A stretch of 5,461 bases of DNA from Bacteroides sp. Its GTDB lineage: Bacteria; Bacteroidota; Bacteroidia; Bacteroidales; Muribaculaceae. The position numbers were made by a program, and so were the translations under genes. The DNA is taken from NCBI GenBank assembly GCA_014801595.1, contig JAAVDV010000011.1, forward strand, positions 45,927 to 51,387. Direction: 5' to 3'. Below are positions 1-5,461 of this stretch, piece by piece (position 1 is the first letter of the stretch; every line of letters begins with the position of its first letter). The notes under the pieces were generated by a model. That model saw only the letters and a program-made list of their open reading frames with translations, was not told where the DNA came from and made no database searches.

Positions 1-555
1 ATGGGCCTTCCGGCAAGGAGAGATGATGAATGCCGGGCCACGATCGGGGTTCGACTTGAGGATGTGCCGGAAGTGCTGTGGGGGAGGCCTGAAATAGGAG
101 TGGAATTTGCCACACTCTACCGGAAGCTGTTCGATGAACTTAAGCGTCCGCTTGACGTGCGGTGTTTCCCCGGGGTAGAGGAGACGATACGTCGGCTTCA
201 CGCCGCCGGCATACGCATGGCGATAGCGAGCAGCCGCAGCCACAAGTCGCTGGCGGAGTATGTGGATCTTTTCGGATTCGGCGACATCTTCAGTATGCTG
301 ATAGGGGGCAATGACGTTAAGCGCGGCAAACCGGCCCCTGACCCGGTGCTGGCAATCACGGAGGCGTTGGGTTGGGAACCCGCCGAGACACTGACCGTCG
401 GCGATGCACCGGTAGATATTCTGATGGGGAAAAGTGCCGGCACGCTGACGTGTGCCGTGACATACGGCAACGGGACGGAATCCGAATTGTCATCCGTCAA
501 TCCCGATTATACCATCCCGGATTTCCGAGAGCTTGGTTTGATAGTGCTCGATTGA
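1..555 (+). CDS. HAD-superfamily hydrolase, phosphoglycolate phosphatase-like (5' partial)
   Basis: This is the C-terminal 184 residues of a haloacid dehalogenase-superfamily phosphatase of the Gph/beta-phosphoglucomutase-like group, probably cytosolic and acting on a small phosphorylated metabolite. Visible motifs are motif II (S77 in IASSRS), motif III (K110 in GKPAPDP) and motif IV (D135 and D139 in VGDAPVD). Residues 1 to about 60 look like the helical cap. The nucleophile motif I (DxDGT), normally 20-30 residues further upstream, is absent, so the ATG at position 1 is almost certainly an internal methionine and the true start lies outside the window. The gene is GC-rich (36 of 60 bases in the first line), unlike the AT-rich genes after it (20 of 60 at 3541-3600). 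It probably marks the edge of the accessory region. The exact substrate cannot be told from sequence. Confidence 0.88.
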   Translation: MGLPARRDDECRATIGVRLEDVPEVLWGRPEIGVEFATLYRKLFDELKRPLDVRCFPGVEETIRRLHAAGIRMAIASSRSHKSLAEYVDLFGFGDIFSMLIGGNDVKRGKPAPDPVLAITEALGWEPAETLTVGDAPVDILMGKSAGTLTCAVTYGNGTESELSSVNPDYTIPDFRELGLIVLD

Positions 556-559
556 GATT

Positions 560-588
560 ATAATCCGTTAGCTTGAAAGAGGGATTAT
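560..588 (+). terminator. Weak stem-loop after the HAD gene
   Basis: ATAATCC (560-566) and GGATTAT (582-588) form a perfect 7-bp inverted repeat around a 15-base loop, starting 5 bases after the HAD stop codon. There is no following T-run and the loop is large, so it is a poor intrinsic terminator. It may instead be a 3'-end stabilising hairpin or chance. Confidence 0.3.
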
Positions 589-621
589 TCGCCGTAAGAA
601 GTATATATGGATTTTAGATAA

Positions 622-642
622 TTTCGTTAAAACTTAACGGAA
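622..642. promoter_or_regulatory. Inverted repeat upstream of the RloA-like promoter
   Basis: CGTTAA-AAC-TTAACG (625-639) is a perfect 6-bp dyad with a 3-base spacer. It extends to 9 bp (622-642) if one G-T pair is allowed. It ends 12 bases before the -33 box. It could be an operator for the downstream ATPase promoter, or an RNA hairpin ending the HAD transcript, although no T-run follows. Confidence 0.4.
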
Positions 643-654
643 TTATGTATGTAA

Positions 655-686
655 TTTGGAATAGTTTAAAATATTCGCTATTTTTG
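655..686 (+). promoter_or_regulatory. Bacteroidota-type promoter for the RloA-RloB operon
   Basis: TTTG (655-658) and TATTTTTG (679-686) match the -33 and -7 elements TTTG and TAnnTTTG exactly, 20 bases apart. The expected transcription start is near 692, giving a leader of about 20 bases before the ATG at 711. No Shine-Dalgarno sequence precedes that ATG, which is normal for this phylum. Confidence 0.8.
659..676. promoter_or_regulatory. Palindromic operator candidate in the promoter spacer
   Basis: GAATAgTTTAAAaTATTC is an 18-base palindrome with 8 of 9 pairs matched. It fills nearly all of the 20-base spacer between the -33 and -7 boxes. A dimeric repressor bound here would block the sigma factor. 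No regulator gene lies beside it, so the binding protein is unknown. AT-richness makes short dyads common, but length and position favour a real site. Confidence 0.5.
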
Positions 687-710
687 CGGTGAAATTTTAA
701 CGTATATACC

Positions 711-2048
711 ATGTTGCTGAGATTCGCAGCTGAAAATATAATGTCCTTCAAGGATGCTGTTGAGTTCAATACTTTCCCGTCAAGTAAAACTCACAGTCAT
801 GAGTGGCACAAGGTTATTTGTGGTCACGCTACTGTTTTACGTATGAGTGCCATCTATGGTGCAAATGGTGCCGGCAAAAGTAACCTACTGAAGTGCATAT
901 CCCTGTTAAGAGCAATAGTGGGTACCGATAAACTTGGAGACTTATCAATCACAGATGAACTGTATTTCAAACTCGATGATAACGGTAAAGCAAACCCGTC
1001 AGAGTTGGCTATGGAATTTTATGCCAATGGTCGGATTTTCTATTACCATATCGCGTTTACTCGCAATGCGATAGTTTCGGAAGAGCTTATTCTCAGCAGA
1101 AAGACAAAAGATATAGCCATCTTCAAGCGTAGTAATGATGAGGTTAAAATTTCAGCCGAATTTCTCGATTCAATGGGAAAGACGGCCGCATTGGAGGTTT
1201 TTATAGATGGAATAAACCGCCTGCTTCGTCCTGATATGACCGTGCTCTCATTCTTGGGCAAATACTATTCCAAAGAGTTACCGATTGTCAGTGAAGCATA
1301 TTATTGGATTCTGTCTTTGCAGATAGTTCTCCCTTCAATGAGTGTACGCGAGTTGCCGCATCTGATGGATATTGATTCAGAATTTGCGCGGCTTGTCAAC
1401 ACCATTGTGCCGGAATTAAAGACCGGCATCACCAGACTTCAGGTCAAGAAGGAACTCATCAATGAGGATGACGTTCATCCCAACTCGATACTTGCCGGTG
1501 TCTTGTCGGAAGCCAAGCAGTCTCCGGGGGTTCCTGTCAGCATTCCATATGTCAAGGCACGGGAAATATCCAATATCGTTATAGAGGACGGAGTTGTATA
1601 TAAAAAGACTCTTATCGTAATCCATACTGATTCTGCCGGTAAAGAGATAGAGATGGAAATCGATCAGGAGTCTGACGGCACCCGACGATTAATCGAATAT
1701 ATGCCATTGCTCTATGCCGTACTCAAAAGCGACAAGGTATTTATTGTCGATGAAATAGAGCGCAGCATACATCCTATAATGATCAAGACTCTGGTTAGCA
1801 AAATATCGGAAAGTAAGGATGCAAAAGGGCAGATGATATTCACAACTCATGAAAGCTGCCTGCTTGACCAGTCGATATTCCGTCCGGATGAGATATGGTT
1901 TGCGCAAAAGGATGTGGATCAATCCACCCAACTGTATCCCCTTAGTGACTATAACATTCATAAGACTGCCAATATAGAGAACGGCTATCTGAATGGACGT
2001 TATGGAGGAATACCATTTTTGTCTAATCTTGCTGATTTGAAATGGTGA
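711..2048 (+). CDS. rloA: OLD/AAA_15-family ATPase, RloA/AbiLi-like
   Basis: This is a 445-residue ABC-type/OLD-like ATPase and the energy-using subunit of a two-gene defence pair. Features in order: an N-terminal strand leading to Walker A GANGAGKS (50-57); a long middle insertion (about 75-310) as in this family; a signature-like ESDGTRR (320-326) in place of LSGGQ; Walker B VFIVDEIE (343-350), with E348 as likely catalytic glutamate, and H354 shortly after; the switch histidine in FTTH (H380); and a C-terminal NGYLNGRYGGIP stretch (424-435) typical of RloA-like proteins. It lacks a fused TOPRIM nuclease domain, unlike OLD or GajA; the following gene seems to supply the effector. In characterised systems such ATPases sense phage infection and release or activate the partner; that role is inferred here. 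ATG 711 is chosen because it lies about 20 bases after the predicted transcription start and the protein begins with the family's usual strand. Confidence 0.88.
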   Translation: MLLRFAAENIMSFKDAVEFNTFPSSKTHSHEWHKVICGHATVLRMSAIYGANGAGKSNLLKCISLLRAIVGTDKLGDLSITDELYFKLDDNGKANPSELAMEFYANGRIFYYHIAFTRNAIVSEELILSRKTKDIAIFKRSNDEVKISAEFLDSMGKTAALEVFIDGINRLLRPDMTVLSFLGKYYSKELPIVSEAYYWILSLQIVLPSMSVRELPHLMDIDSEFARLVNTIVPELKTGITRLQVKKELINEDDVHPNSILAGVLSEAKQSPGVPVSIPYVKAREISNIVIEDGVVYKKTLIVIHTDSAGKEIEMEIDQESDGTRRLIEYMPLLYAVLKSDKVFIVDEIERSIHPIMIKTLVSKISESKDAKGQMIFTTHESCLLDQSIFRPDEIWFAQKDVDQSTQLYPLSDYNIHKTANIENGYLNGRYGGIPFLSNLADLKW

Positions 2049-2049
2049 T

Positions 2050-2739
2050 ATGATTCAAAGAAGAAAAGATTATTCAAAGAAGGCTCCTTCAAAAGAAGCG
2101 AGTAAGATTTATATAGTCTGCGAAGGTAAGGAAACGGAGAAAGGCTATTTTGAGTTTTTTGAAGGACTATCCTCCAACCTCAAGCTGATTATCATTCCAC
2201 CCGAAGATGGAACCGACCCGCTGAAATTGATGGCGTTGGCTAAAAAGCTGCTTTTGAGTGAGACAGGTAGATTTACTCTTGATTTCCGACAGCACGATCA
2301 GGTATGGTTCGCCATTGATACGGATACATGGGAGAAGGAGGGAAAGATTCAACCTCTGAGGGACTTTTGCGCCGCGCAAAATGCGATTATCGAAAAGTAT
2401 GATGAAATCAAGCCATACAACGCATGGAACGTTACACAAAGTAATCCGGCCTTTGAAATATGGCTGTACTATCACTTCTACGACGCCCCTCCATCAGTAG
2501 AGGATACTGAAGAGTATCCTTCGATAAAGGCATACGTTCATAATAAAATTGAAGGAGGTTTCAATTATCAGAAAGACCCTGTCAGGATTAAGGATGCTAT
2601 CGAGAACTCTGAAAAGAATTTTACACGTCAAGAGAACGGAAACCCCTCTTTATTTTCAACAGAGCAACACATATTGTGTCGTGAAATTCTTGGATTTGTA
2701 AGTGCCGAGATTTCTAAACTGAGAAACAAAATGGGATAA
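2050..2739 (+). CDS. rloB: RloB-family protein (AbiLii-like putative effector)
   Basis: This 229-residue protein matches the RloB family, a TOPRIM-like putative nuclease group. Seen: the N-terminal strand and acidic motif IYIVCEGKETEKGYF (20-34, with E25, T29 and E30); the second acidic motif FAIDTDTW (87-94, with D90 and D92); and the conserved SNPAFEIWLYYHF (131-143) that is a hallmark of RloB. The N-terminus is lysine/arginine-rich (RRKDYSKKAPSK), as in relatives. E25 with D90/D92 would be the metal-binding set in a TOPRIM-like fold; this is inference, since RloB catalysis is not established to my knowledge. The ATG lies one base after the ATPase stop, so translation is probably coupled. 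RloA-RloB pairs were named as restriction-linked ORFs and resemble AbiL of lactococci. PARIS-type AriB (DUF4435) is a less likely alternative. Confidence 0.88.
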   Translation: MIQRRKDYSKKAPSKEASKIYIVCEGKETEKGYFEFFEGLSSNLKLIIIPPEDGTDPLKLMALAKKLLLSETGRFTLDFRQHDQVWFAIDTDTWEKEGKIQPLRDFCAAQNAIIEKYDEIKPYNAWNVTQSNPAFEIWLYYHFYDAPPSVEDTEEYPSIKAYVHNKIEGGFNYQKDPVRIKDAIENSEKNFTRQENGNPSLFSTEQHILCREILGFVSAEISKLRNKMG

Positions 2740-2770
2740 GATTAATCAAGGAAATGACGTCTAGTCCATT

Positions 2771-2804
2771 AAAGGTGGGTTTTCACCCACCCTTTCTTTG
2801 TTTT
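2771..2804 (+). terminator. Intrinsic terminator of the RloA-RloB operon
   Basis: AAAGGTGGGT (2771-2780), loop TTTC, then ACCCACC with one bulged C and TTT (2785-2795) form a GC-rich stem of 7 bp, or 10 bp with the bulge. It is followed by the T-rich tract CTTTGTTTT. It starts 32 bases after the rloB stop and separates this operon from the next promoter. Confidence 0.85.
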
Positions 2805-2820
2805 AAGATAAGGAAATATA

Positions 2821-2852
2821 TTTGGATAATTAACGAGTAGTTATTATCTTTA
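2821..2852 (+). promoter_or_regulatory. Bacteroidota-type promoter for the second unit
   Basis: TTTG (2821-2824) and TATCTTTA (2845-2852) fit the -33 and -7 elements with a 20-base spacer; the last base of the -7 box differs from consensus (A for G). Transcription should start near 2859, 12 bases before ATG 2871 and about 37 before ATG 2896. Confidence 0.6.
2825..2848. promoter_or_regulatory. Dyad in the promoter spacer, operator candidate
   Basis: GATAAT-T-AAC (2825-2834) pairs with GTT-ATTATC (2840-2848), giving nine pairs with one bulged T and a 5-base loop. It occupies the spacer and the first half of the -7 box, as the different palindrome at 659-676 does for the other promoter. The single-base bulge would shift one half-site, so a hairpin in RNA or chance are alternatives. 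Confidence 0.4.
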
Positions 2853-2870
2853 CAAATAAATAAATTAGTT

Positions 2871-2894
2871 ATGGAGTCACAAGATAAAGGGTAA
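2871..2894 (+). CDS. Possible 7-codon leader ORF (or original N-terminus)
   Basis: ATG 2871 opens a seven-residue ORF, MESQDKG, ending with TAA at 2892-2894; one base later begins ATG 2896 of the next gene. It is the first ATG on the predicted transcript. It may be a leader peptide coupled to the next start, or the true N-terminus of that gene separated by one more indel. Without homologues neither can be preferred. Confidence 0.25.
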   Translation: MESQDKG

Positions 2895-2895
2895 G

Positions 2896-3398
2896 ATGTT
2901 CATACCTATTCTGCAAATTAAAGGTGCTGAGATACTGGAAATGCAGCCATCTCGAAGAGATATTTCACTCGCTCACGAGCATGGTTTATTCAACGACTCA
3001 GTAATAATATCGTAGATGGTAAGCCGGAATACTTTACACCCGAAGAGTTGCTCAGGTTTAGAATATCCCTTAAGATTCTTGCATCAGAGAGAGTGGACTT
3101 CATCACCCATATTTCAAATATCCCTGCAGACATGGCAATCAAAGTTTATGTTATAAGTAATTCAGAAGCGATTCAGTACTGCCTCAATGATGATGTTGAG
3201 GGATTCAAGGAGTATCCTGCATCTGATGAGATGCTCGCTGTTCCCTCCGCCGAATACCTCGATACAGAAGCAGAAACACTTGCTTTCTGCGTCGGGATAG
3301 GTTACGGCACAAATGAACGTGCCACTCCGGACTTCTACCCCCTACGTTCTTGAGAGAAAGTTGATTTACCATTAATTGAAGTTATCGAAAACTATTAA
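2896..3398 (+). pseudogene. Unrecognised gene broken by a frameshift and a stop codon
   Basis: I do not recognise this protein. Reading from ATG 2896 gives MFIPILQIKGAEILEM... up to about position 3002, then TAG at 3013. From there the -1 frame continues as NNIVDGKPEYFTPEELLRF and runs to TGA at 3351-3353. After that TGA the same frame stays open as EKVDLPLIEVIENY and ends at TAA 3396-3398, three bases before the next ATG. Restoring one base near 3002 and reading the TGA as a sense codon (TGG to TGA would be a single change) gives a 167-residue protein of ordinary soluble composition, with no membrane segment seen. The close spacing suggests it formed an operon with the nuclease-like gene. 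The 101-residue ORF starting at TTG 3048 is the middle fragment. Sequencing error is possible, but two separate lesions favour decay. Confidence 0.6.
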
Positions 3399-3401
3399 AA
3401 T

Positions 3402-3959
3402 ATGCCTACTCAGATATCAAATCAGATGTTGTGTGCAATTGGGGAAAATCTTGTTAGCTCACAACTGATGGCTCACGGATGGCCAACTGTCAACCTTAAC
3501 AAGTCTATCAATAATTTTAAGGGAACTGATCTATACTGTCAGCATGGATTAGATTCAACTGAAATAATTGGTATTCAAGTTAAGGCAACTACCAAGTCAA
3601 GTTTTTTAGTAGGACTGAAATGTGAGGAGTGTTTAGATCTTAATTTGTTGTCAAAGACAATTATTGGTCCTTGGATATTTGTGCATATCAAATCGTTGAT
3701 TCCATTGGATGTTGATTATTATGTCCTTTCCAGACAAGCTGTTATTGACTTGCTCTATTATGGTCATGATTGGTATTTGAACAAATGGAATCGCCAGCCA
3801 ACCACATCATTATACGCTTCCCCTGCATCTATCCCGTTACGTTGGCTTCGCGGTGAGGACGACTATTCCTCAAAATCTTCCAATACTTTCAAGAATCCTT
3901 ATCCCGGAGATATATTTAGAAATATCATCTCATGGGATAAAATTTGGCAAGATATTTAA
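3402..3959 (+). CDS. Putative PD-(D/E)XK-like nuclease, uncharacterised
   Basis: This 185-residue soluble protein has the motif layout of small PD-(D/E)XK-fold nucleases. An N-terminal helix carries GENLVSSQLMAHGW (14-27, with E15). NFKGTDLYC (38-46) supplies D43 and GIQVKAT (57-63) supplies Q59 and K61, giving the D...QxK variant of the active site. WIFVHIK (91-97) is a core strand, and VDYYVLSRQAVIDLL (104-118) and the C-terminal tryptophan-rich tail resemble DUF4365-like and related nuclease families. A structural or DNA-binding role without catalysis cannot be excluded. The gene is AT-rich, intact, and lies 3 bases after the decayed gene, so both were probably one transcript. If the upstream gene was a partner, this nuclease may now act alone or be inactive. 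No Shine-Dalgarno is seen; the ATG follows an A-rich leader. Confidence 0.6.
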   Translation: MPTQISNQMLCAIGENLVSSQLMAHGWPTVNLNKSINNFKGTDLYCQHGLDSTEIIGIQVKATTKSSFLVGLKCEECLDLNLLSKTIIGPWIFVHIKSLIPLDVDYYVLSRQAVIDLLYYGHDWYLNKWNRQPTTSLYASPASIPLRWLRGEDDYSSKSSNTFKNPYPGDIFRNIISWDKIWQDI

Positions 3960-3972
3960 ATGTTATTAACAT
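3960..3972. promoter_or_regulatory. Perfect 13-base palindrome before the Doc unit
   Basis: ATGTTA-T-TAACAT is a perfect dyad directly after the nuclease-like stop codon, 77 bases before the DNA-binding protein's start. It could be an upstream operator for that unit. No T-run follows, so it is not a convincing terminator. Confidence 0.3.
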
Positions 3973-4036
3973 ATCAATGCAAGATATTCTTCTAATAATT
4001 TCACTGTGTAAGTCTCGACATCCAGGAATTATTTGG

Positions 4037-4044
4037 TAATTTTG
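4037..4044 (+). promoter_or_regulatory. -7 box next to the DNA-binding protein start (leaderless candidate)
   Basis: TAATTTTG matches the -7 consensus TAnnTTTG exactly but lies only 4 bases before ATG 4049, so transcription would start at or just inside the start codon. No TTTG is seen at the expected -33 position (about 4013-4017). A short dyad AATTA-N5-TAATT (4027-4041) overlaps the box and could be an autorepressor site. Confidence 0.5.
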
Positions 4045-4048
4045 TAAT

Positions 4049-5074
4049 ATGAACGACTTGACAGTATCAAATATCGAGCGGCAGAACGTTTTGAATAACC
4101 GTTATGCAGTGGATACTCTTCAAGAGAATCTTGGTTTTACCGGGATGCTCTTCGAGGGGGAATACCGTTTTACAAAGAAAATGGTAGCCGATTTTTATGA
4201 GGTTGAAGAACGTACAATCGAACGCCTTTTAGAGGAATATAGCGATGAGTTAAAGTATAATGGCTATGTTTTAAGTAAAGGTAAACAACTGAAAGAGTTT
4301 AAGTTGCAATTTGCTCCCGTCATAAATGTCGGGAGCAAAACCACCCAGTTAGGTTTGTTCAATTTCAGGGCGGTTCTTAATGTGGGGATGCTCTTAACAG
4401 AAAGTGAGAAAGCTAAGCAGGTTCGTGCCCGAATACTTGATATAGTAATATCTACCATCAATAAGAGAGCCGGTGGCGGAACAAAGTATATCAACACTCG
4501 CGATATAGAATTCCTTCCTGCTGCCATTGAGGAAGATAATTACCGTAAGAATTTTACAACAGCCGTCGGGAAATGCGTTAAGGGACATCAGACATTTAAG
4601 TATGCTCAAATAACCGATTTTATATATCAGGCAGTTTTCAAGGAGAAAGCAAAGGAATATAAAACCTTATTAAAGCTTGAGACTAAAGATAATCTGCGTA
4701 AAACACTCTATGCAGAGGTTCTGCGTTGTATCTCATCTTTTGAAAATGGAATCGGTTTTGCGATTGAAGCGGAGTACAAGGAGAATGGAGGTGAACAGCT
4801 TTCTCTTGAACGTGTCAAGGAACTGATTACAGAACAAGAGCAATCACCGGCAATGCAGCCATTCATTTATGACGCTCGTTCAAAGATGGCTTCGCGTGAC
4901 GTTGCATTTAGGGATGTCTTCCATAATAATATTGCCGGATACCTCCGTGCAGTTACTCCGGAGGAGTTCGATCGTTTCATCGGCGATAAGTCCATAGACT
5001 TTGATGAAATAATGGAGATGCCAGAGAATAAAGAAGTTCTGAAACGCCTAAAGCAAGCTGATAACGATGAGTGA
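4049..5074 (+). CDS. DNA-binding protein paired with a Doc toxin
   Basis: This is a 341-residue protein with a helix-turn-helix-like segment near its N-terminus (about 41-64, VADFYEVEERTIERLL). A region follows (about 101-135, LGLFNFRAVLNVGMLL then SEKAKQVRARILD) that resembles phage antirepressor/KilA-N/RhuM-type DNA-binding proteins. Residues 150-250 appear mostly helical, and 265-341 form an acidic C-terminal part. There is no signal peptide or membrane segment. Its last 8 bases overlap the Doc gene, indicating translational coupling. In this position it probably represses the operon and may neutralise the toxin, replacing the usual small Phd antitoxin; this is inferred from context only. 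I see no clear Fic-inhibitory helix motif [S/T]xxxE[G/N]. ATG 4049 is chosen because the protein is open from there and a -7 box lies just upstream; M33 or M45 are less likely starts because they leave out or cut into the HTH region's lead-in. Confidence 0.72.
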   Translation: MNDLTVSNIERQNVLNNRYAVDTLQENLGFTGMLFEGEYRFTKKMVADFYEVEERTIERLLEEYSDELKYNGYVLSKGKQLKEFKLQFAPVINVGSKTTQLGLFNFRAVLNVGMLLTESEKAKQVRARILDIVISTINKRAGGGTKYINTRDIEFLPAAIEEDNYRKNFTTAVGKCVKGHQTFKYAQITDFIYQAVFKEKAKEYKTLLKLETKDNLRKTLYAEVLRCISSFENGIGFAIEAEYKENGGEQLSLERVKELITEQEQSPAMQPFIYDARSKMASRDVAFRDVFHNNIAGYLRAVTPEEFDRFIGDKSIDFDEIMEMPENKEVLKRLKQADNDE

Positions 5075-5461
5075 GGAATTGAAATACATCAGTTATGATG
5101 AAGCTCTGGTGGTATATGCCAAGACAGTGGCAGCCAGCGGTGGCGGTCTGCAGGGAGTAAAGGACGAAGGCGGTATTCGCAAGGTTCTTGACTTTGTGCA
5201 GAATGACTTGTATTATCCCACATTCGTTGAGAAGCTCACTTACCTTGTATTCGGGTTATGTACCGGACATTATTTCGAGGATTCCAACAAACGTGTCGCC
5301 TTGACAATCGGAGTATGGTTCCTCGTCCATAACGGCTACTATTGGCATGCCTACAACTTCATGCAATGTATGGAGGCAATCATCTACCACGTCGCCGCCG
5401 GACGCATAGATAAAGATCTGCTTCAACGCATCATCACCTGCTACATGGCAAACGAGGACTA
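5067..5461 (+). CDS. doc: Death-on-curing (Doc) family Fic-fold toxin (3' end cut)
   Basis: The 131 visible residues match the Doc branch of the Fido superfamily. The core motif is HYFEDSNKR (68-76), fitting HxFxDxNKR with H68, D72, N74, K75 and R76. The usual Fic glycine is replaced by lysine, as in phage P1 Doc. Upstream, GGLQGVKDEGGIRKVL (26-41) and the helix EKLTYLVFGLC (55-65) also fit the family. P1 Doc phosphorylates elongation factor Tu and stops translation; the same is expected but not proven here. All motif residues are intact, so it should be active. The window ends after TA of the next codon, so this may be the stop or one further tyrosine; the typical Doc length of about 125-135 residues suggests the stop. 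The start ATG overlaps the upstream gene by 8 bases with no Shine-Dalgarno. Confidence 0.87.
   Translation, partial: MSEELKYISYDEALVVYAKTVAASGGGLQGVKDEGGIRKVLDFVQNDLYYPTFVEKLTYLVFGLCTGHYFEDSNKRVALTIGVWFLVHNGYYWHAYNFMQCMEAIIYHVAAGRIDKDLLQRIITCYMANED

Noticed and set aside
198..500. 100-residue reverse-strand ORF inside the HAD gene
   Set aside because: It lies wholly opposite a gene with clear HAD motifs and its translation has no recognisable motif; it is a shadow of GC-rich coding sequence.
1043..2475. Reverse-strand ORFs of 69-102 residues across rloA and rloB
   Set aside because: All are opposite well-supported genes, lack promoters of their own, and their translations resemble nothing known.
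711..2739. PARIS, Gabija or Septu identity for the ATPase pair
   Set aside because: The second protein carries RloB motifs rather than DUF4435, UvrD-helicase or HNH motifs, and the ATPase has no fused TOPRIM domain.
2985..3015. Programmed -1 frameshift in the broken gene
   Set aside because: No slippery heptamer of the X XXY YYZ type lies in the overlap, and the separate in-frame TGA downstream points to decay instead.
3048..3353. 101-residue protein starting at TTG 3048 as an independent gene
   Set aside because: The frame is open and protein-like well upstream of the TTG (NNIVDGKPEYFTPEE) and continues sensibly past the TGA, so it is the middle of a broken gene.
3351..3353. TGA read as tryptophan by a recoded genome or phage
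   Set aside because: TGA is used as the plain stop of the HAD, RloA-like and DNA-binding protein genes in the same window.
3960..4048. Small Phd-like antitoxin gene before the Doc unit
   Set aside because: The 89-base gap is too short and holds no credible ORF.
4264..4609. Reverse-strand ORFs opposite the DNA-binding protein
   Set aside because: They overlap a long coding frame with a coherent protein sequence and have no start signals.

Overview
The window looks like part of an accessory (defence and toxin-antitoxin) cluster in a member of the Bacteroidota, most likely order Bacteroidales. The main evidence is the promoters. Positions 655-686 match the Bacteroidota form TTTG-N20-TAnnTTTG exactly, and two more promoters (2821-2852, 4037-4044) fit it in part. 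Starts lack Shine-Dalgarno sequences and sit behind A/T-rich leaders. No tRNA, rRNA, CRISPR array, transposase or integrase was seen.

Layout. Positions 1-555 hold the 3' part of a GC-rich HAD-superfamily hydrolase gene; its catalytic N-terminus lies outside the window. A 155-base gap follows, with two inverted repeats and a strong promoter whose spacer is a near-perfect palindrome. Positions 711-2739 hold a compact two-gene operon: an OLD/AAA_15-type ATPase (RloA-like) and, one base after its stop, an RloB-family protein. This is the architecture of RloA-RloB/AbiL-type phage-defence pairs. A clear intrinsic terminator (2771-2804) ends it.

A second unit starts from a promoter at 2821-2852, again with a dyad in its spacer. 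It holds a possible 7-codon leader ORF, then an unrecognised gene of about 167 codons (2896-3398) broken by a one-base frameshift near 3002 and an in-frame TGA at 3351-3353. Three bases later comes an intact 185-residue protein (3402-3959) with a PD-(D/E)XK nuclease-like motif pattern.

A third unit (4049 to the window end) is a 341-residue DNA-binding protein overlapping a Doc-type Fic toxin gene by 8 bases. No Phd antitoxin gene is present, so the large DNA-binding protein is the natural candidate for autorepressor and/or antitoxin. The Doc gene is cut at its last codon.

How they fit together: the three middle units appear separately promoted and independently regulated, each with two closely coupled genes. 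They read as cargo modules placed side by side next to a GC-rich housekeeping-like gene. Direct cooperation between the modules is not shown by the sequence.
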